From assembly GCA_964473105.1 (NCBI GenBank), contig CAYYNQ010000102.1:1-64000 (forward strand): 64,000 nt of DNA, read 5' to 3'. This DNA comes from CAYYNQ01 sp964473105 (GTDB taxonomy: Bacteria; Sumerlaeota; Sumerlaeia; MVZB01). Made by a program: the position numbers and the translations under genes. Positions 1 through 8,300 of the stretch are shown in pieces (position 1 is the first letter of the stretch; each line of letters starts with the position of its first letter). The notes beneath the pieces were generated by a model, which worked only from the letters and a program-made list of their open reading frames with translations, had not been told where the DNA came from and made no database searches.

Positions 1-251
1 TGTTCTTTGAGAAAATGCCCTATGAGAATGCCACCGGCGAGGATATCCCTTACGGGTTCATCCATGCTGTTTATGAGGTGGATGACTTCGATACAGTTGT
101 TCGAAAGCTCAGGGAGGATGGGGTGGAGTTCATCATGGGCCCCATGGAAGTAGAGCTTGATTTTGGGAAACGCAAGCTAGTTTTCTTCGACGGTCCCGAT
201 GGGATCCGCACCGAGGTGATGCAGGTTACCAGGGACTACGGGAATACATGA
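1..251 (+). CDS. VOC (glyoxalase/bleomycin-resistance) family protein, 5' truncated by window edge
   Basis: The reading frame is open from the left edge (codons in phase with position 3), so the visible 82 or so residues are the C-terminal part of a larger protein. The repeating beta-alpha-beta pattern, with 'IHAVYEVDDFD' followed by 'FFDGPDGIRTEVMQV', matches the second half of a vicinal-oxygen-chelate domain. The Glu of 'RTEVMQV' sits where such proteins place the last metal ligand. Its TGA stop overlaps the ATG of the next VOC gene (ATGA at 248), so the two are probably translated together. Substrate is unknown; family members include glyoxalases, dioxygenases and epimerases. Confidence 0.75.
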   Translation, partial: FFEKMPYENATGEDIPYGFIHAVYEVDDFDTVVRKLREDGVEFIMGPMEVELDFGKRKLVFFDGPDGIRTEVMQVTRDYGNT

Positions 252-727
252 CGACGGGAGACATGCATTGCATGAGCCTGGACGGGATTCACCACGTCAC
301 ACTTCTGGTTGACGACTTCGATCATTCCAGGTGGTTCTACGGTGGACTCCTGGAGCTTGAGGAGAAGCCCCGCCCCGCCTTTAGGTTTCCCGGGTTGTTT
401 TATCATTGCGGTGGTCAGGAACTGCACTTGATCGTAGCATCCAGACACATAAACCGCGATGAACTGTTCATCGACATGGGTGAACGGGATTTCACCACCC
501 GAAGGTATATCCACCGCCATGCCGCGTTCATGGTATCCGACCCCGACGCCATCAGGAGTCGGCTCGAGCGGGCGGGGATAGAGATCCTGTTCAGTGAAGA
601 TGCGGTTCCGGCGGAGGATGAATTGGCGACAAACATGGTCAACGGCTGGAAGAAGATGTATGACGCCGTCCCGGTTTTTGTCAACGATCCCTCCGGCAAT
701 CTGATCGAACTGGTCCCATGGGGTTGA
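248..727 (+). CDS. VOC (glyoxalase/dioxygenase) family protein
   Basis: A 159-residue single VOC domain. The first strand is 'IHHVTLLVDDFDHSRWFY'. Candidate metal ligands are the His of 'IHHVTL', the His of 'ELHLIV' or 'RHAAFMV', and the Glu of the C-terminal 'NLIELVPWG'. The start at 248 overlaps the upstream stop by 4 bp, which indicates coupling; a second in-frame Met about eight residues later would also leave an intact domain. The tandem with another VOC gene could yield a two-module metalloenzyme or two related activities. Family membership is clear from the strand pattern; the reaction cannot be read from sequence. Confidence 0.8.
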   Translation: MTTGDMHCMSLDGIHHVTLLVDDFDHSRWFYGGLLELEEKPRPAFRFPGLFYHCGGQELHLIVASRHINRDELFIDMGERDFTTRRYIHRHAAFMVSDPDAIRSRLERAGIEILFSEDAVPAEDELATNMVNGWKKMYDAVPVFVNDPSGNLIELVPWG

Positions 728-769
728 TTCATTGTCGTCGTGATTCTGCCCGGCGCCCCGACTTTACAA

Positions 770-812
770 GAAAAAACCGGCTGCCGGAAGATTTGGTTCG
801 TCCGGCAGCCGG
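770..812 (-). terminator. Rho-independent terminator for the secreted-protein gene
   Basis: A perfect 11-bp inverted repeat (777-787 with 802-812, arms CCGGCTGCCGG/CCGGCAGCCGG) encloses a 14-nt loop. On the minus strand the stem is followed directly by six T residues (complement of the A run at 771-776). It lies just downstream of the stop of the minus-strand gene at 860-1930. The plus-strand side has a weaker T-rich flank, so it may also stop readthrough from the convergent VOC genes. Confidence 0.8.
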
Positions 813-859
813 GATGGTTTTCAATTGCCGCCACAGGGCGGAAAATCCAAGTTGGTTGA

Positions 860-1930
860 TCAGTTGTAGGTCGTCCAGTCTGTCCGCAGTGCATTGGGTG
901 CTGGCGGGCCTGCGGAATCATTCACCACGGTGATGTTGTCATACATCGCGTGTTTAAACGAGCTGAACCCGAGGTGAACATTAGGGCCACCGCCGACCGT
1001 CGAGGTCCCCGCCCCTCCATCTGAATTCATGGGGTCCCCAATTGTATCGATAGCGCCGCCGCCAGTGTTCCGGAACGGCCGCCATCCACCCGCATCATTG
1101 CAGGTCGCCGTTGCGAAGGTATAGTCGAGACAATATTCCATTTTTCCGCCGGTGGTGTTCCCCAGCGTGGCCTTGGTCCAGAAGCTTCCATTCAGCTTCT
1201 GTTGGGCATAGCTTGTGCCCGCAGGCATCGCCGACTGGATTGCATCCTTGCGGAAACCTGTACTGGGGATGGCCGCGAGTTCGGGCCCGGTCATGTCGAG
1301 TTGTCCGCCGCCACCCTCCTCCAGGTACATTTTCCATCCGATCCAGTGGCTCGTTCCCAGTTCAATGTTTTTTTCAGGCCAGTTATTATGGGGTCCCGCC
1401 AGGTTTGTTCCCCATCCCTGGACATTTTCGGTATTGCCAATCATCCAGGGCCCGAAGTTGTTGCCGGTGAGCGGATAGGGTTCGCCTGCCGGTGCGATTG
1501 CGGGATCACCGAATGTCTGGAAGACACAATAAATATTATCCCCGCGTTGATAGGAGGCCTTGCTCAGGATGCCCGATGAGCCCCTGTTCCCAAATTGACC
1601 GCCCCCTAAAGGAATGGCGGAAAATGCCCAGTTCACATGGTAAAAGGCCCAATCACCATTGCCCAAGTCAACCAGACGCGAGTGGTTTTCGAGAGTGCAG
1701 TTGTCGGTATTGGTCCCCCCCATTGCCGGGTCGCAGGCAGGCGGCATCCCGCCCGTTATCAGCGCCGGGTCATCCTCGCCGGGCCACCAAACACTTGAAG
1801 CATCGTCCAGTCCAAATTCTCCGTGGGCTTCTCCCAAGGCATCAAACGTCTCGGTGAATTGTGTCGCTGCATGGGACGTCCCAGTCCCCAGCCAGAAAGC
1901 CAACCCCATCCATAAAATAAATTTCCGCAT
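860..1930 (-). CDS. Secreted protein, probable concanavalin-A/laminin-G-like fold, function unknown
   Basis: A 356-residue protein with a classic Sec signal peptide (MRK, a hydrophobic stretch, then cleavage near 'TSHA|ATQ'). I chose the ATG at 1930 because AGAGGTGA lies 9 nt upstream; an in-frame GTG at 1942 overlaps that site. The mature part is rich in Gly, Asn, Trp and Thr and ends in 'MYDNITVVND', typical of the last strand of jelly-roll carbohydrate-binding folds. It shares the pattern K-A-[SA]-[YF]-x-R-G-[DN]-[ND]-I-x-C-x-F-x-x-[FW]-G-D-P with the protein at 60715-61623, so the two are paralogues. Followed by a clear terminator. No catalytic motif recognised; an extracellular glycan-binding or hydrolytic role is inference. 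Confidence 0.75.
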   Translation of the reverse strand: MRKFILWMGLAFWLGTGTSHAATQFTETFDALGEAHGEFGLDDASSVWWPGEDDPALITGGMPPACDPAMGGTNTDNCTLENHSRLVDLGNGDWAFYHVNWAFSAIPLGGGQFGNRGSSGILSKASYQRGDNIYCVFQTFGDPAIAPAGEPYPLTGNNFGPWMIGNTENVQGWGTNLAGPHNNWPEKNIELGTSHWIGWKMYLEEGGGGQLDMTGPELAAIPSTGFRKDAIQSAMPAGTSYAQQKLNGSFWTKATLGNTTGGKMEYCLDYTFATATCNDAGGWRPFRNTGGGAIDTIGDPMNSDGGAGTSTVGGGPNVHLGFSSFKHAMYDNITVVNDSAGPPAPNALRTDWTTYN

Positions 1931-2518
1931 GATCTTGGTCACCTCTTTCTTTCAGTATTCCTTATAAATATCCATACCCAAAAAAATTTCCTAACTACAA
2001 TCGAGACTGCCGGAAACTGCCAAGCTCCTGACATGCAACTCCTGTGTGATCGCGTGTTGCCTTCTCAGTCATGCAATCAAACCGCTGGCCATTCCGCCCT
2101 TCCATCTCGGGGCAGGGCCGCGACACCGCCCATCGGGCGGTAACCACTTGATTCAATCTAAACCTTGCTTGGGATCAATATGGGTGGTTTTGCTACAGTC
2201 ACACCTCCCTCCCTGAGAATCACGTCATACCCATTGAGTAGATCGAAACCACTCTCCGGTACTATATCACATCTCAGGCGGGAAGCAAATAATCCTTTGT
2301 ATTCCGACTCGGTTGACCCCACCCAGATCCCATCTACAATGTTGTTTTAAAATAACTAAGCGTTTTCCGGTATCTTAATTGTTTTGGGTGGTTTTAAGAA
2401 TATGGATATGTGGAGGAACTCGGCGCCAGTTCACCGGCATTGGAGGTTACGTGTTGATCTGTCCATCTGGCCGAGTTCGGAACTGACACAGGGATTCGGG
2501 TGCGGTTCAAGGGGCGGG
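1931..2518. other. Intergenic region without a supported gene
   Basis: About 590 bp separate the secreted-protein gene from the pilin pseudogene. Short open frames here (for example near 2165-2350 and 2384-2689) show no family resemblance and no convincing ribosome-binding site. The promoter of the minus-strand gene at 1930 must lie at the left end, which is AT-rich (1960-1995), but I cannot assign -35/-10 boxes with confidence. Confidence 0.5.
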
Positions 2519-3162
2519 TCAGTTAGCCTGACGGTGTTCCACCGGGCCGGGTATTGTTGTCCGCCCATCTTGATAATAAAAAATCTGCCTGGGGTTGGTT
2601 GTGCCGTTGCTCGGGTTCTGCGCTTTCCAGTTGCCAGAAATCAGGATAGATATTCGCGGCAGGATTCAAATTGTCTTATCGTAACATGAGAGGCCAGTGG
2701 CTGTCCTAACGGATAGCCCGAAAAGACGGCGGAGACATTTTTCCCAGACTGTGCAAACATCATGGTGAGCACGGAATTGGTATTGAAAAAATTGAATGGA
2801 ATATTGGTCAGGTATCCAACGGGTGATATGAGCAGGTTGCCCATATATATATCCTCACCGTCGCCTACCATGACAAAATCAAAACACCCGACACCCAGTT
2901 TTCGATGCAAAAGGGTTCCGTATGTCCGGTGATGGGGAACTGATGATCATGATCGATGGTGTCGACACATTCAGGCCCAACCCGATGGCCTTTGAGTCGG
3001 CGAGGGTTCAGGACACCCCTTGACCGTGTCTGCGCCTCAAGGAAGTTCGGCACGGCGATAGACCCTAGAATGGAAATGATCGCCACCACGATCAGTAGTT
3101 CGATCAGGGTGAACCCCGGGGGTTTTTGACGTACTGACTGGCCCGTAACCGCCGTTGCTCAT
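2519..3162 (-). pseudogene. Decayed type II/IV pilin-like gene (prepilin N-terminal domain)
   Basis: Read on the minus strand, 3130-3020 encodes the prepilin hallmark GFTLIELLIVVAIISILG followed by 'SIAVPNFLEAQTRS', a very common pilin/pseudopilin N-terminus. That frame has no start codon: a TGA lies a short way upstream, and the plausible ATG at 3162 is in another frame. Later pieces of the same protein lie in shifted frames: 'YLTNIPFNFFN' near 2800, 'NIYPDFWQLESAEP' near 2640-2600 and 'SNGTTNPRQIFYYQDG' near 2600-2550. This order matches the usual pilin layout (N-helix, YLT-IPxDPF-like loop, C-terminal glycine-rich end). At least three frameshifts are needed, so it is an old pseudogene of a roughly 200-residue surface pilin. 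Confidence 0.75.
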
Positions 3163-3318
3163 CGATGCCGTGTTTTTAAAATTCCGTATAGATCCGGTAC
3201 AGCGCCGAGGGGACAATCCTGCAGTCTTTCTGTCCTGATTCAGTAAATTCAGGAACCGCCGGGGCATGAATATTCAGATGTGAAGACCTGAATTCACTAA
3301 AATTGCACTTGAAGAGAA

Positions 3319-3395
3319 TGGTAGGCCATGTAGGACTTGAACCTACAACCAACGGATTAAGAGTCCGCTGCTCTACCAAATTGAGCTAATGACCC
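3319..3395 (-). tRNA. tRNA-Lys(CTT)
   Basis: The minus strand folds into a complete cloverleaf: acceptor GGGTCAT/ATGGCCT (two G-U pairs), D arm GCTC/GAGC, anticodon stem GCGGA/TCCGT with loop CTCTTAA (anticodon CTT), T arm GTAGG/CCTAC with loop TTCAAGT, discriminator A, and an encoded CCA at 3319-3321. There are 74 nt before CCA. It is followed by the decayed pilin gene on the same strand, with no integrase or repeat that would mark it as an attachment site. Confidence 0.95.
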
Positions 3396-3693
3396 CCACC
3401 TCTGTGAACCAAGATCATAGCAGTCCCCGATTACCAGTCAATCGGAAAGGAAACGGGGGTAGATAGGGGTCGTGTAAATCATGCAGGAAGCCGAGCAGGT
3501 TACTTTTTTTGCGAGAAGGGCGTGACGAAATCGTAGGAACTAATTCATATGGCTGAAACCGGTTTTTAAATCCGTGTTGAGGCGATCAGTTTCCCGCACT
3601 GATTCGCAAAGGCCGTGGAAGAAGGTTTCTGGATCAGGCCATGTCCATGAAATACGGCGCGGGGGAACCTTGATTATTCTTCTCGATTATCTT

Positions 3694-4953
3694 TTACCAT
3701 CCAATCCTCAGCCTGCCGTCCCCATCGAACCGCATTGTCTTCAGGTCCTCCACAATACGGATGTCATTCCGCTGTTCCAGTTCCTCGGCGACCGGGGCGG
3801 TGGCATATAGTACATCTAGGTTCAGCGTGTCGCGTATGATCATGAACCGGGGGGAATCAATTCCACGACGACGACTGAAGTCAATCATTGTATCCAGCAT
3901 TTCCTTTTCAGTTCCCAGGATCAACGGGATTTTCCCCCGACTGGGGAAACCTGCAGCAATGACATTGCAAGCTGTCATGTTCCGGTCGATTTGACCGACC
4001 AGCGCGCTGGTGGTCATGTCTGCTGTTCCGATCCCGATCGCATTGCCGTAGGTTTGCTCTGTCAGGCTACAGACGCCCACGTGACGAATGCCAATTCCAG
4101 GGACATCCTCATCATCGGTCATGTATTTGCGGCCAATGACGTTGGTGTCCATCCCCGTCCCGCTAATCTCCTTGCCCATTCGCATCACAATCAAGCTGTC
4201 GAGCTGGTTTGTCGGGATGTCGGCCATCCATGACTTTGCCTTAACGAGCAGTTCAGGTTCTCGTTGCATCAACCTGTCGGGGGTCACCATTTCGACATGG
4301 GCGAGGTGATGATAGGCGTCCTCGACCAGTGCGGCCCCGCCCAGGAAATTCACCGATTCAAGGATCAGCTTCGCCATGTCGGTCACTGCGACCTTCATTC
4401 CAAGTGTGCCGTGCCCGTGTGCGATCCTTGCACCCGTTTCTTTGCCTAGGCCAATCGCCAGCATCTTGAGGACTCCACTCTCGGCGGGCGCGGTGAAGTC
4501 GGTATGGGCCTTGATCCGGTTGACAACCATGACCCCGTCGGCGTCATGGGCATGCCTGTCGATATAGACGGGCCAGCGAATATTTTCAGCCTCGACTTCG
4601 CCGATACAAATTGTCTCCATCGAGGCATGAACTGGTGCGCCGATCTTTGCTTCATCAATCCCGAGCATCGCCAGAACATCGGCCTGCCCTTGTCCGGTGG
4701 CACCGCCGTGGCTGCCCATTGCCGGGATGATGAAAGGGGCTGCCCCAAGGTTCTTGAGTGACCCAACCACGGTCGCGACGATCTCGGACACGCGGTCGAT
4801 GCCTCGGCTGCCGACACCGATGGCTATACGTTTTCCCGAGATGTCGCTGCCCACTAGCCATGCTTCCATCTGGTTGCGCAGCATTTCTGCCGGGTTATCA
4901 AGTCTGCGATCAGGAAAGGTTCTGTGGATTTTTGCGAATTCCAATGCGCTCAA
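3694..4953 (-). CDS. Nickel-pincer-cofactor-dependent isomerase homologue (LarA/DUF2088 superfamily)
   Basis: A 419-residue protein with the LarA-superfamily N-terminal signatures 'IAIGVGSRGI', 'PAMGSHGGATGQGQ', 'VVNRIKAHTDF' and 'GVLKMLAIGLGK'. The His residues in 'GSHGG' and 'KAHTDF', the Lys of 'LKMLAIGLGK' and the distal 'GHGTLGM' are where characterised lactate racemases hold the nickel-pincer nucleotide. It resembles the LarA-like subgroup annotated as nickel-pincer isomerases rather than true lactate racemases. The start is a TTG at 4953, with GAGG about 8 nt upstream; an ATG 23 codons later is the alternative. No cofactor-synthesis genes (larB, larC, larE) are nearby, so the cofactor would have to come from elsewhere. 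The substrate, presumably a 2-hydroxy acid or sugar acid, is unknown. Confidence 0.78.
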   Translation of the reverse strand: MSALEFAKIHRTFPDRRLDNPAEMLRNQMEAWLVGSDISGKRIAIGVGSRGIDRVSEIVATVVGSLKNLGAAPFIIPAMGSHGGATGQGQADVLAMLGIDEAKIGAPVHASMETICIGEVEAENIRWPVYIDRHAHDADGVMVVNRIKAHTDFTAPAESGVLKMLAIGLGKETGARIAHGHGTLGMKVAVTDMAKLILESVNFLGGAALVEDAYHHLAHVEMVTPDRLMQREPELLVKAKSWMADIPTNQLDSLIVMRMGKEISGTGMDTNVIGRKYMTDDEDVPGIGIRHVGVCSLTEQTYGNAIGIGTADMTTSALVGQIDRNMTACNVIAAGFPSRGKIPLILGTEKEMLDTMIDFSRRRGIDSPRFMIIRDTLNLDVLYATAPVAEELEQRNDIRIVEDLKTMRFDGDGRLRIGW

Positions 4954-5271
4954 CCTGCAATCCTCACGGAAATGGAAACAGGGCGTTTCCCAAGCATGGA
5001 AGCTTACGCCGGATCGGGGTGGATGACAATCGAACTTGCCTGTTACCGGGGTTGCCCATGAAGTGATCCCGTATTTCGGGAACCTTTAAGACTTATCTTC
5101 GTTTGCGCTCCCCCATGTCAATTGATTATCATGTCCATTCGAGCGGGATACCAACCCCTATTTGGCCAGTCCCAGTGCTTTCTCGGGGGCTTATCAATGC
5201 CAGATATGGCCTCACATGTCTGAGGGGTGGGCTTGATGTGTCAGGTTCATGTTTATAGGGAGAGCAGTTGA
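4954..5271. other. Intergenic region between divergent genes
   Basis: This 318-bp gap separates the minus-strand isomerase gene from the plus-strand methyltransferase gene and should carry both promoters. I see only a short CCTCA/TGAGG hairpin near 5211-5226 and no recognisable riboswitch or operator. Open frames here are short and unsupported. Confidence 0.5.
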
Positions 5272-6153
5272 ATGCAATATACTATCCAGACCAGTTTCCC
5301 ATCCGCGTTTTTCGCATTTGTGACAATTCTGGGTTGTTCCCAGCAGAAACCGGCTTTGCCGCCCTCGCCCTCCGATCCCATATTCGATACTACGACTCAC
5401 ATGCCTGAAACATCGGGGACGGTCGTTTCCCACCAGCAGATCCTGCTTCTTGAATCCAAAACCACCGCGAAGATTCCTCGGCCTGGCCAATGGCCGGGAT
5501 TCAGCACGGATGATCAATATCAATCAGCCCGTCATGCGATGGTTCGGGTCCAGATCAAGCGCAGGGGCGTTGACAATGAAGCGGTGCTGGACGCGATGCG
5601 ACGTGTCCCGCGTCACCTGTTCATTCCTGAATCGGACCCGGTGAAATCCTATGGCGATTACCCGGTCCCGATCGGTTACGGACAGACCATATCCCAACCT
5701 TATATTGTCGCGATCATGACACAACTGCTTGATGTCGGGCCGGATGACCGGATACTGGAGATCGGGACTGGATCGGGTTATCAGGCGGCAATTCTGGCGG
5801 AGATCTGCCGTGAGGTGGTGTCGATTGAGATTGTGGATCAGTTGGCAAAATCGAGCGCAAAGCGGATTGAGGATATGGGTTACATGAACATTACTGTCAT
5901 TTGCGGCGATGGCTATCTGGGTTATCCCCCTCGAGCACCCTATGATGGAATCATCATCACTGCAGCGGTTGAGCCGGTTCCGCCGCTACTGGTAGGACAA
6001 CTTGTTCCCGGCGGCAGAATTGTTGTCCCGCTGGGCAATCCTGGCCGGGGTCAGGATCTGACGGTGCTGGAAAAGCAGGAAGACGGGACACTCAAGCAAA
6101 GAAAAGTCCTTCCGGTCCGCTTTGTTCCGTTTACACGTAAGACGGCAGAGTGA
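5272..6153 (+). CDS. pcm: Exported lipoprotein protein-L-isoaspartate O-methyltransferase
   Basis: A 293-residue protein. Residues from about 85 to the end are a complete PIMT domain: 'MRRVPRHLFIPE' near 109-120, 'PIGYGQTISQPYIVAIMT' near 133-150, SAM motif I 'LEIGTGSGYQAA' at 162-173 and 'PGGRIVVPLG' near the C-terminus. The first 22 residues form a hydrophobic leader ending 'TILGC', a plausible lipobox, followed by Ser. A Pro/Ser/Thr-rich linker covers about 25-80. PIMT normally repairs L-isoaspartyl damage in the cytoplasm; here it would be anchored in the envelope and would need SAM there, which is unusual. The start ATG has GGGAG about 9 nt upstream. The domain call is firm; export is inferred from the leader. 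Confidence 0.88.
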   Translation: MQYTIQTSFPSAFFAFVTILGCSQQKPALPPSPSDPIFDTTTHMPETSGTVVSHQQILLLESKTTAKIPRPGQWPGFSTDDQYQSARHAMVRVQIKRRGVDNEAVLDAMRRVPRHLFIPESDPVKSYGDYPVPIGYGQTISQPYIVAIMTQLLDVGPDDRILEIGTGSGYQAAILAEICREVVSIEIVDQLAKSSAKRIEDMGYMNITVICGDGYLGYPPRAPYDGIIITAAVEPVPPLLVGQLVPGGRIVVPLGNPGRGQDLTVLEKQEDGTLKQRKVLPVRFVPFTRKTAE

Positions 6154-6247
6154 ACTGGGGAAACTCCCGGGAATATGCACATTGTGCCCACAACCTGCCA
6201 GTCGGCGGGCATGTTTTCAGGCAACATGACTCAAGAAACAGTTAACC

Positions 6248-6655
6248 ATGAAACTCAAGGCGCTGCAGAGAGCCTGGAATGATTTGGATGAGAAGGGTTC
6301 CCTGTGGACCTTGCTGATACACGATGACACGAATGGGGAGGCAGGAACCCGCGGAGTCCTTTCAAGCCGGCGTCAACGAGGTCAGGCGTATTTTGTCCCC
6401 GAGTGGAATGTTCATTTCCAGTTATTGGGTCGGGATGCTGAAAAAACGCATTTGGACGGTTCGATTTCGAAGAAAATTGCGCAGGATTGCCTGCCGGGCT
6501 GGCGGCGTGATATCGCAGTGTCAATGAGGCATGGGATTGAGGAAAAAATAGCGATGCATGGGAGGATTCCCGGGGCATCAATAGGACAGTTTCCGAACGG
6601 ATATGGCTGCAGGATCCTGGATGTCCATCCTGACTGCCCGGCTGATGAGGAATGA
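6248..6655 (+). pseudogene. Possible frameshifted remnant of a SAM-dependent methyltransferase
   Basis: The frame opening at 6248 begins 'MKLKALQRAWNDLDEKG', like the N-terminus of some class I methyltransferases. The expected continuation 'EPAESFQAGVNEVRRIL' appears in the +1 frame from about 6345, so a frameshift near 6335 is likely. Beyond about 6400 neither frame shows the glycine-rich SAM motif. The 135-codon frame ends at 6655 without resembling a known domain. This may be a decayed fragment; a short unknown gene cannot be excluded. Confidence 0.35.
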
Positions 6656-6690
6656 CCGGGTTGATGATCAATTGCCGGCCTTTGGGGATT

Positions 6691-8151
6691 TTAGTAGGCT
6701 CGGGCATACAGCGCGGTGTATTTTGCCGGGTCGCCGGAGTGGATATCGCGCAAATTATTCCTGCCGGTGCCACTTTCAAGCGGGATGCACCGGATCGTCG
6801 CCTTGGTTTCTTCCTTGATCTTCGCCTCGGTCGCGGCCGTCCCGTCCCACCCGCAGCGGACGAACCCTTTCTTCTCCTCGATTACCTTTCTGAATTCGTC
6901 CCAACTTTCGACATCCCGTGTATTTTCGGACAGGTATCTCTTTGCCTGATTCAGCATGTTCAGCTGGATCTTGGATTGCATTTCATGCACCTTCGAGGCA
7001 AGTTCGTCCAGTGGGACGGGCTGTTTGTCCCGAAGGTCACGACGACTAACCATTGCCTGTCCCGCTTCAATGTCGCGCGGCCCGATTTCGATCCGCACAG
7101 GAACCCCACGCATTTCCCAGTCGTGGAACTTGTATCCGGGGGAATGCCACTCACGGTCGTCTAGCTGAACACGGATCCCGGCTTTTGCAAGATTTTCGCG
7201 AACTTGTGACGCAGCTTTCAGTGTGGCCTCCTTGGTTTTGTCAAAAAGGATGGGGATGATCACCGTCTGGATCGGGGCCACCTTCGGCGGAAGTCTCAGG
7301 CCTTTGTCGTCGCCGTGGGCCATGATCAACCCTCCGATCAGGCGTGTCGAGACACCCCAGCTTGTCTGCCAGACATGTTTGCGCGAATTGTCTTCGTCCA
7401 GAAATTCAATGCCGAAACCCTTTGCGAAATTCTGGCCGAGGAAGTGGCTTGTCCCTGCCTGCAGGGCCCAGCCGTCGCCCATCAGTGCTTCAACACAGTA
7501 TGTGTCGACTGCCCCTGCAAATTTCTCGGCGTCAGTCTTGATGCCCATCACCGTTGGCAAGGCCAAATCCTCGGCAAGGAAGTCATGGTAGACACGAAGC
7601 ATTTTCAGGGTTTCCTCGATGGCCTCCTCCCGGGTGCGATGGCAGGTGTGCCCCTCCTGCCAGAGGAACTCTGTGGTGCGCAGGAACAACCGCGTGCGTT
7701 TTTCCCAGCGCACCACGTTGGCCCATTGGTTGACAAGCACCGGCAGGTCGCGGTAGCTTTGCACCCACTTTGCGTATGTCGCACAGATGACTGTCTCGGA
7801 TGTAGGGCGGATTGCCAATCGTTCTTCCAGCGGTTCTGTGCCCACATGCGTTACCCAGGGCACCTCGGGGGCAAAACCCTCGACATGATCTGCTTCCTTC
7901 TGCAGGTAACTTTCCGGAATGAACAGTGGGAAATACGCGTTTAGGTGTCCGGTGGCCTTGATTCGGCGGTCGAGGCCGTCACGCAGGTTTTCCCAGAGCG
8001 TGTAACCATAGGGCTTGATGACCATGCAGCCGCGCACATCGCTGTGCTCTGCCAAGCCGGCCTTGCGGACGAGGTCGTTGTACCAGGCCGAGAAGTCCAG
8101 ATTGCGGTCCGGCAGGGCATCCTCGAATTTTTTCCCTTTTTTCTTTGCCAT
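6691..8151 (-). CDS. proS: Prolyl-tRNA synthetase, archaeal/eukaryote-like type
   Basis: A 486-residue class II aminoacyl-tRNA synthetase that charges tRNA-Pro in the cytoplasm. Visible signatures are 'RGCMVIKPYGYTLWENL' near the N-terminus, 'AIRPTSETVICATYAKW', motif 2 'RTTEFLWQEGHTCH', 'GTSHFLGQNFAKGF', the anticodon-binding domain from about 280, and a C-terminal domain ending in Tyr. The short form without the editing insertion and with a C-terminal Tyr marks the archaeal/eukaryote-like (type 3) lineage found in some bacteria. The ATG at 8151 is preceded by GGGGA 8 nt upstream and starts a Lys-rich MAKKKGKK; an upstream in-frame extension lacks support. A strong hairpin lies about 95 bp upstream. 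Confidence 0.95.
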   Translation of the reverse strand: MAKKKGKKFEDALPDRNLDFSAWYNDLVRKAGLAEHSDVRGCMVIKPYGYTLWENLRDGLDRRIKATGHLNAYFPLFIPESYLQKEADHVEGFAPEVPWVTHVGTEPLEERLAIRPTSETVICATYAKWVQSYRDLPVLVNQWANVVRWEKRTRLFLRTTEFLWQEGHTCHRTREEAIEETLKMLRVYHDFLAEDLALPTVMGIKTDAEKFAGAVDTYCVEALMGDGWALQAGTSHFLGQNFAKGFGIEFLDEDNSRKHVWQTSWGVSTRLIGGLIMAHGDDKGLRLPPKVAPIQTVIIPILFDKTKEATLKAASQVRENLAKAGIRVQLDDREWHSPGYKFHDWEMRGVPVRIEIGPRDIEAGQAMVSRRDLRDKQPVPLDELASKVHEMQSKIQLNMLNQAKRYLSENTRDVESWDEFRKVIEEKKGFVRCGWDGTAATEAKIKEETKATIRCIPLESGTGRNNLRDIHSGDPAKYTALYARAY

Positions 8152-8243
8152 TTGTAATTTCCCCGGTTTATTCGCAAGGGCGCATTTGTTGTATCTTGCT
8201 CTCCCGCAAACCAATCCGGAATTCTATCGTTTCGGGATCGAGG

Positions 8244-8277
8244 ATCAAGGACAATGTGGCCCTCCATTGTCCTTGAT
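8244..8277. repeat. Perfect 13-bp inverted repeat (hairpin) between phoD-like pseudogene and proS
   Basis: The arms ATCAAGGACAATG (8244-8256) and CATTGTCCTTGAT (8265-8277) are exact reverse complements with an 8-nt loop. It lies 24 bp past the stop of the minus-strand phosphatase pseudogene and about 95 bp upstream of the proS start. No T-run follows on either strand, so it is not a canonical intrinsic terminator. It could be a Rho-assisted stop, an RNA-stability stem or a dyad operator for proS. Confidence 0.75.
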
Positions 8278-8300
8278 GCCGATGCCGGTCTTGAAGGATC

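Noticed and set aside
3319..3395. tRNA-Lys as an integration site for a mobile element
   Set aside because: No integrase, no direct repeat of the tRNA 3' end and no foreign-looking gene block beside it.
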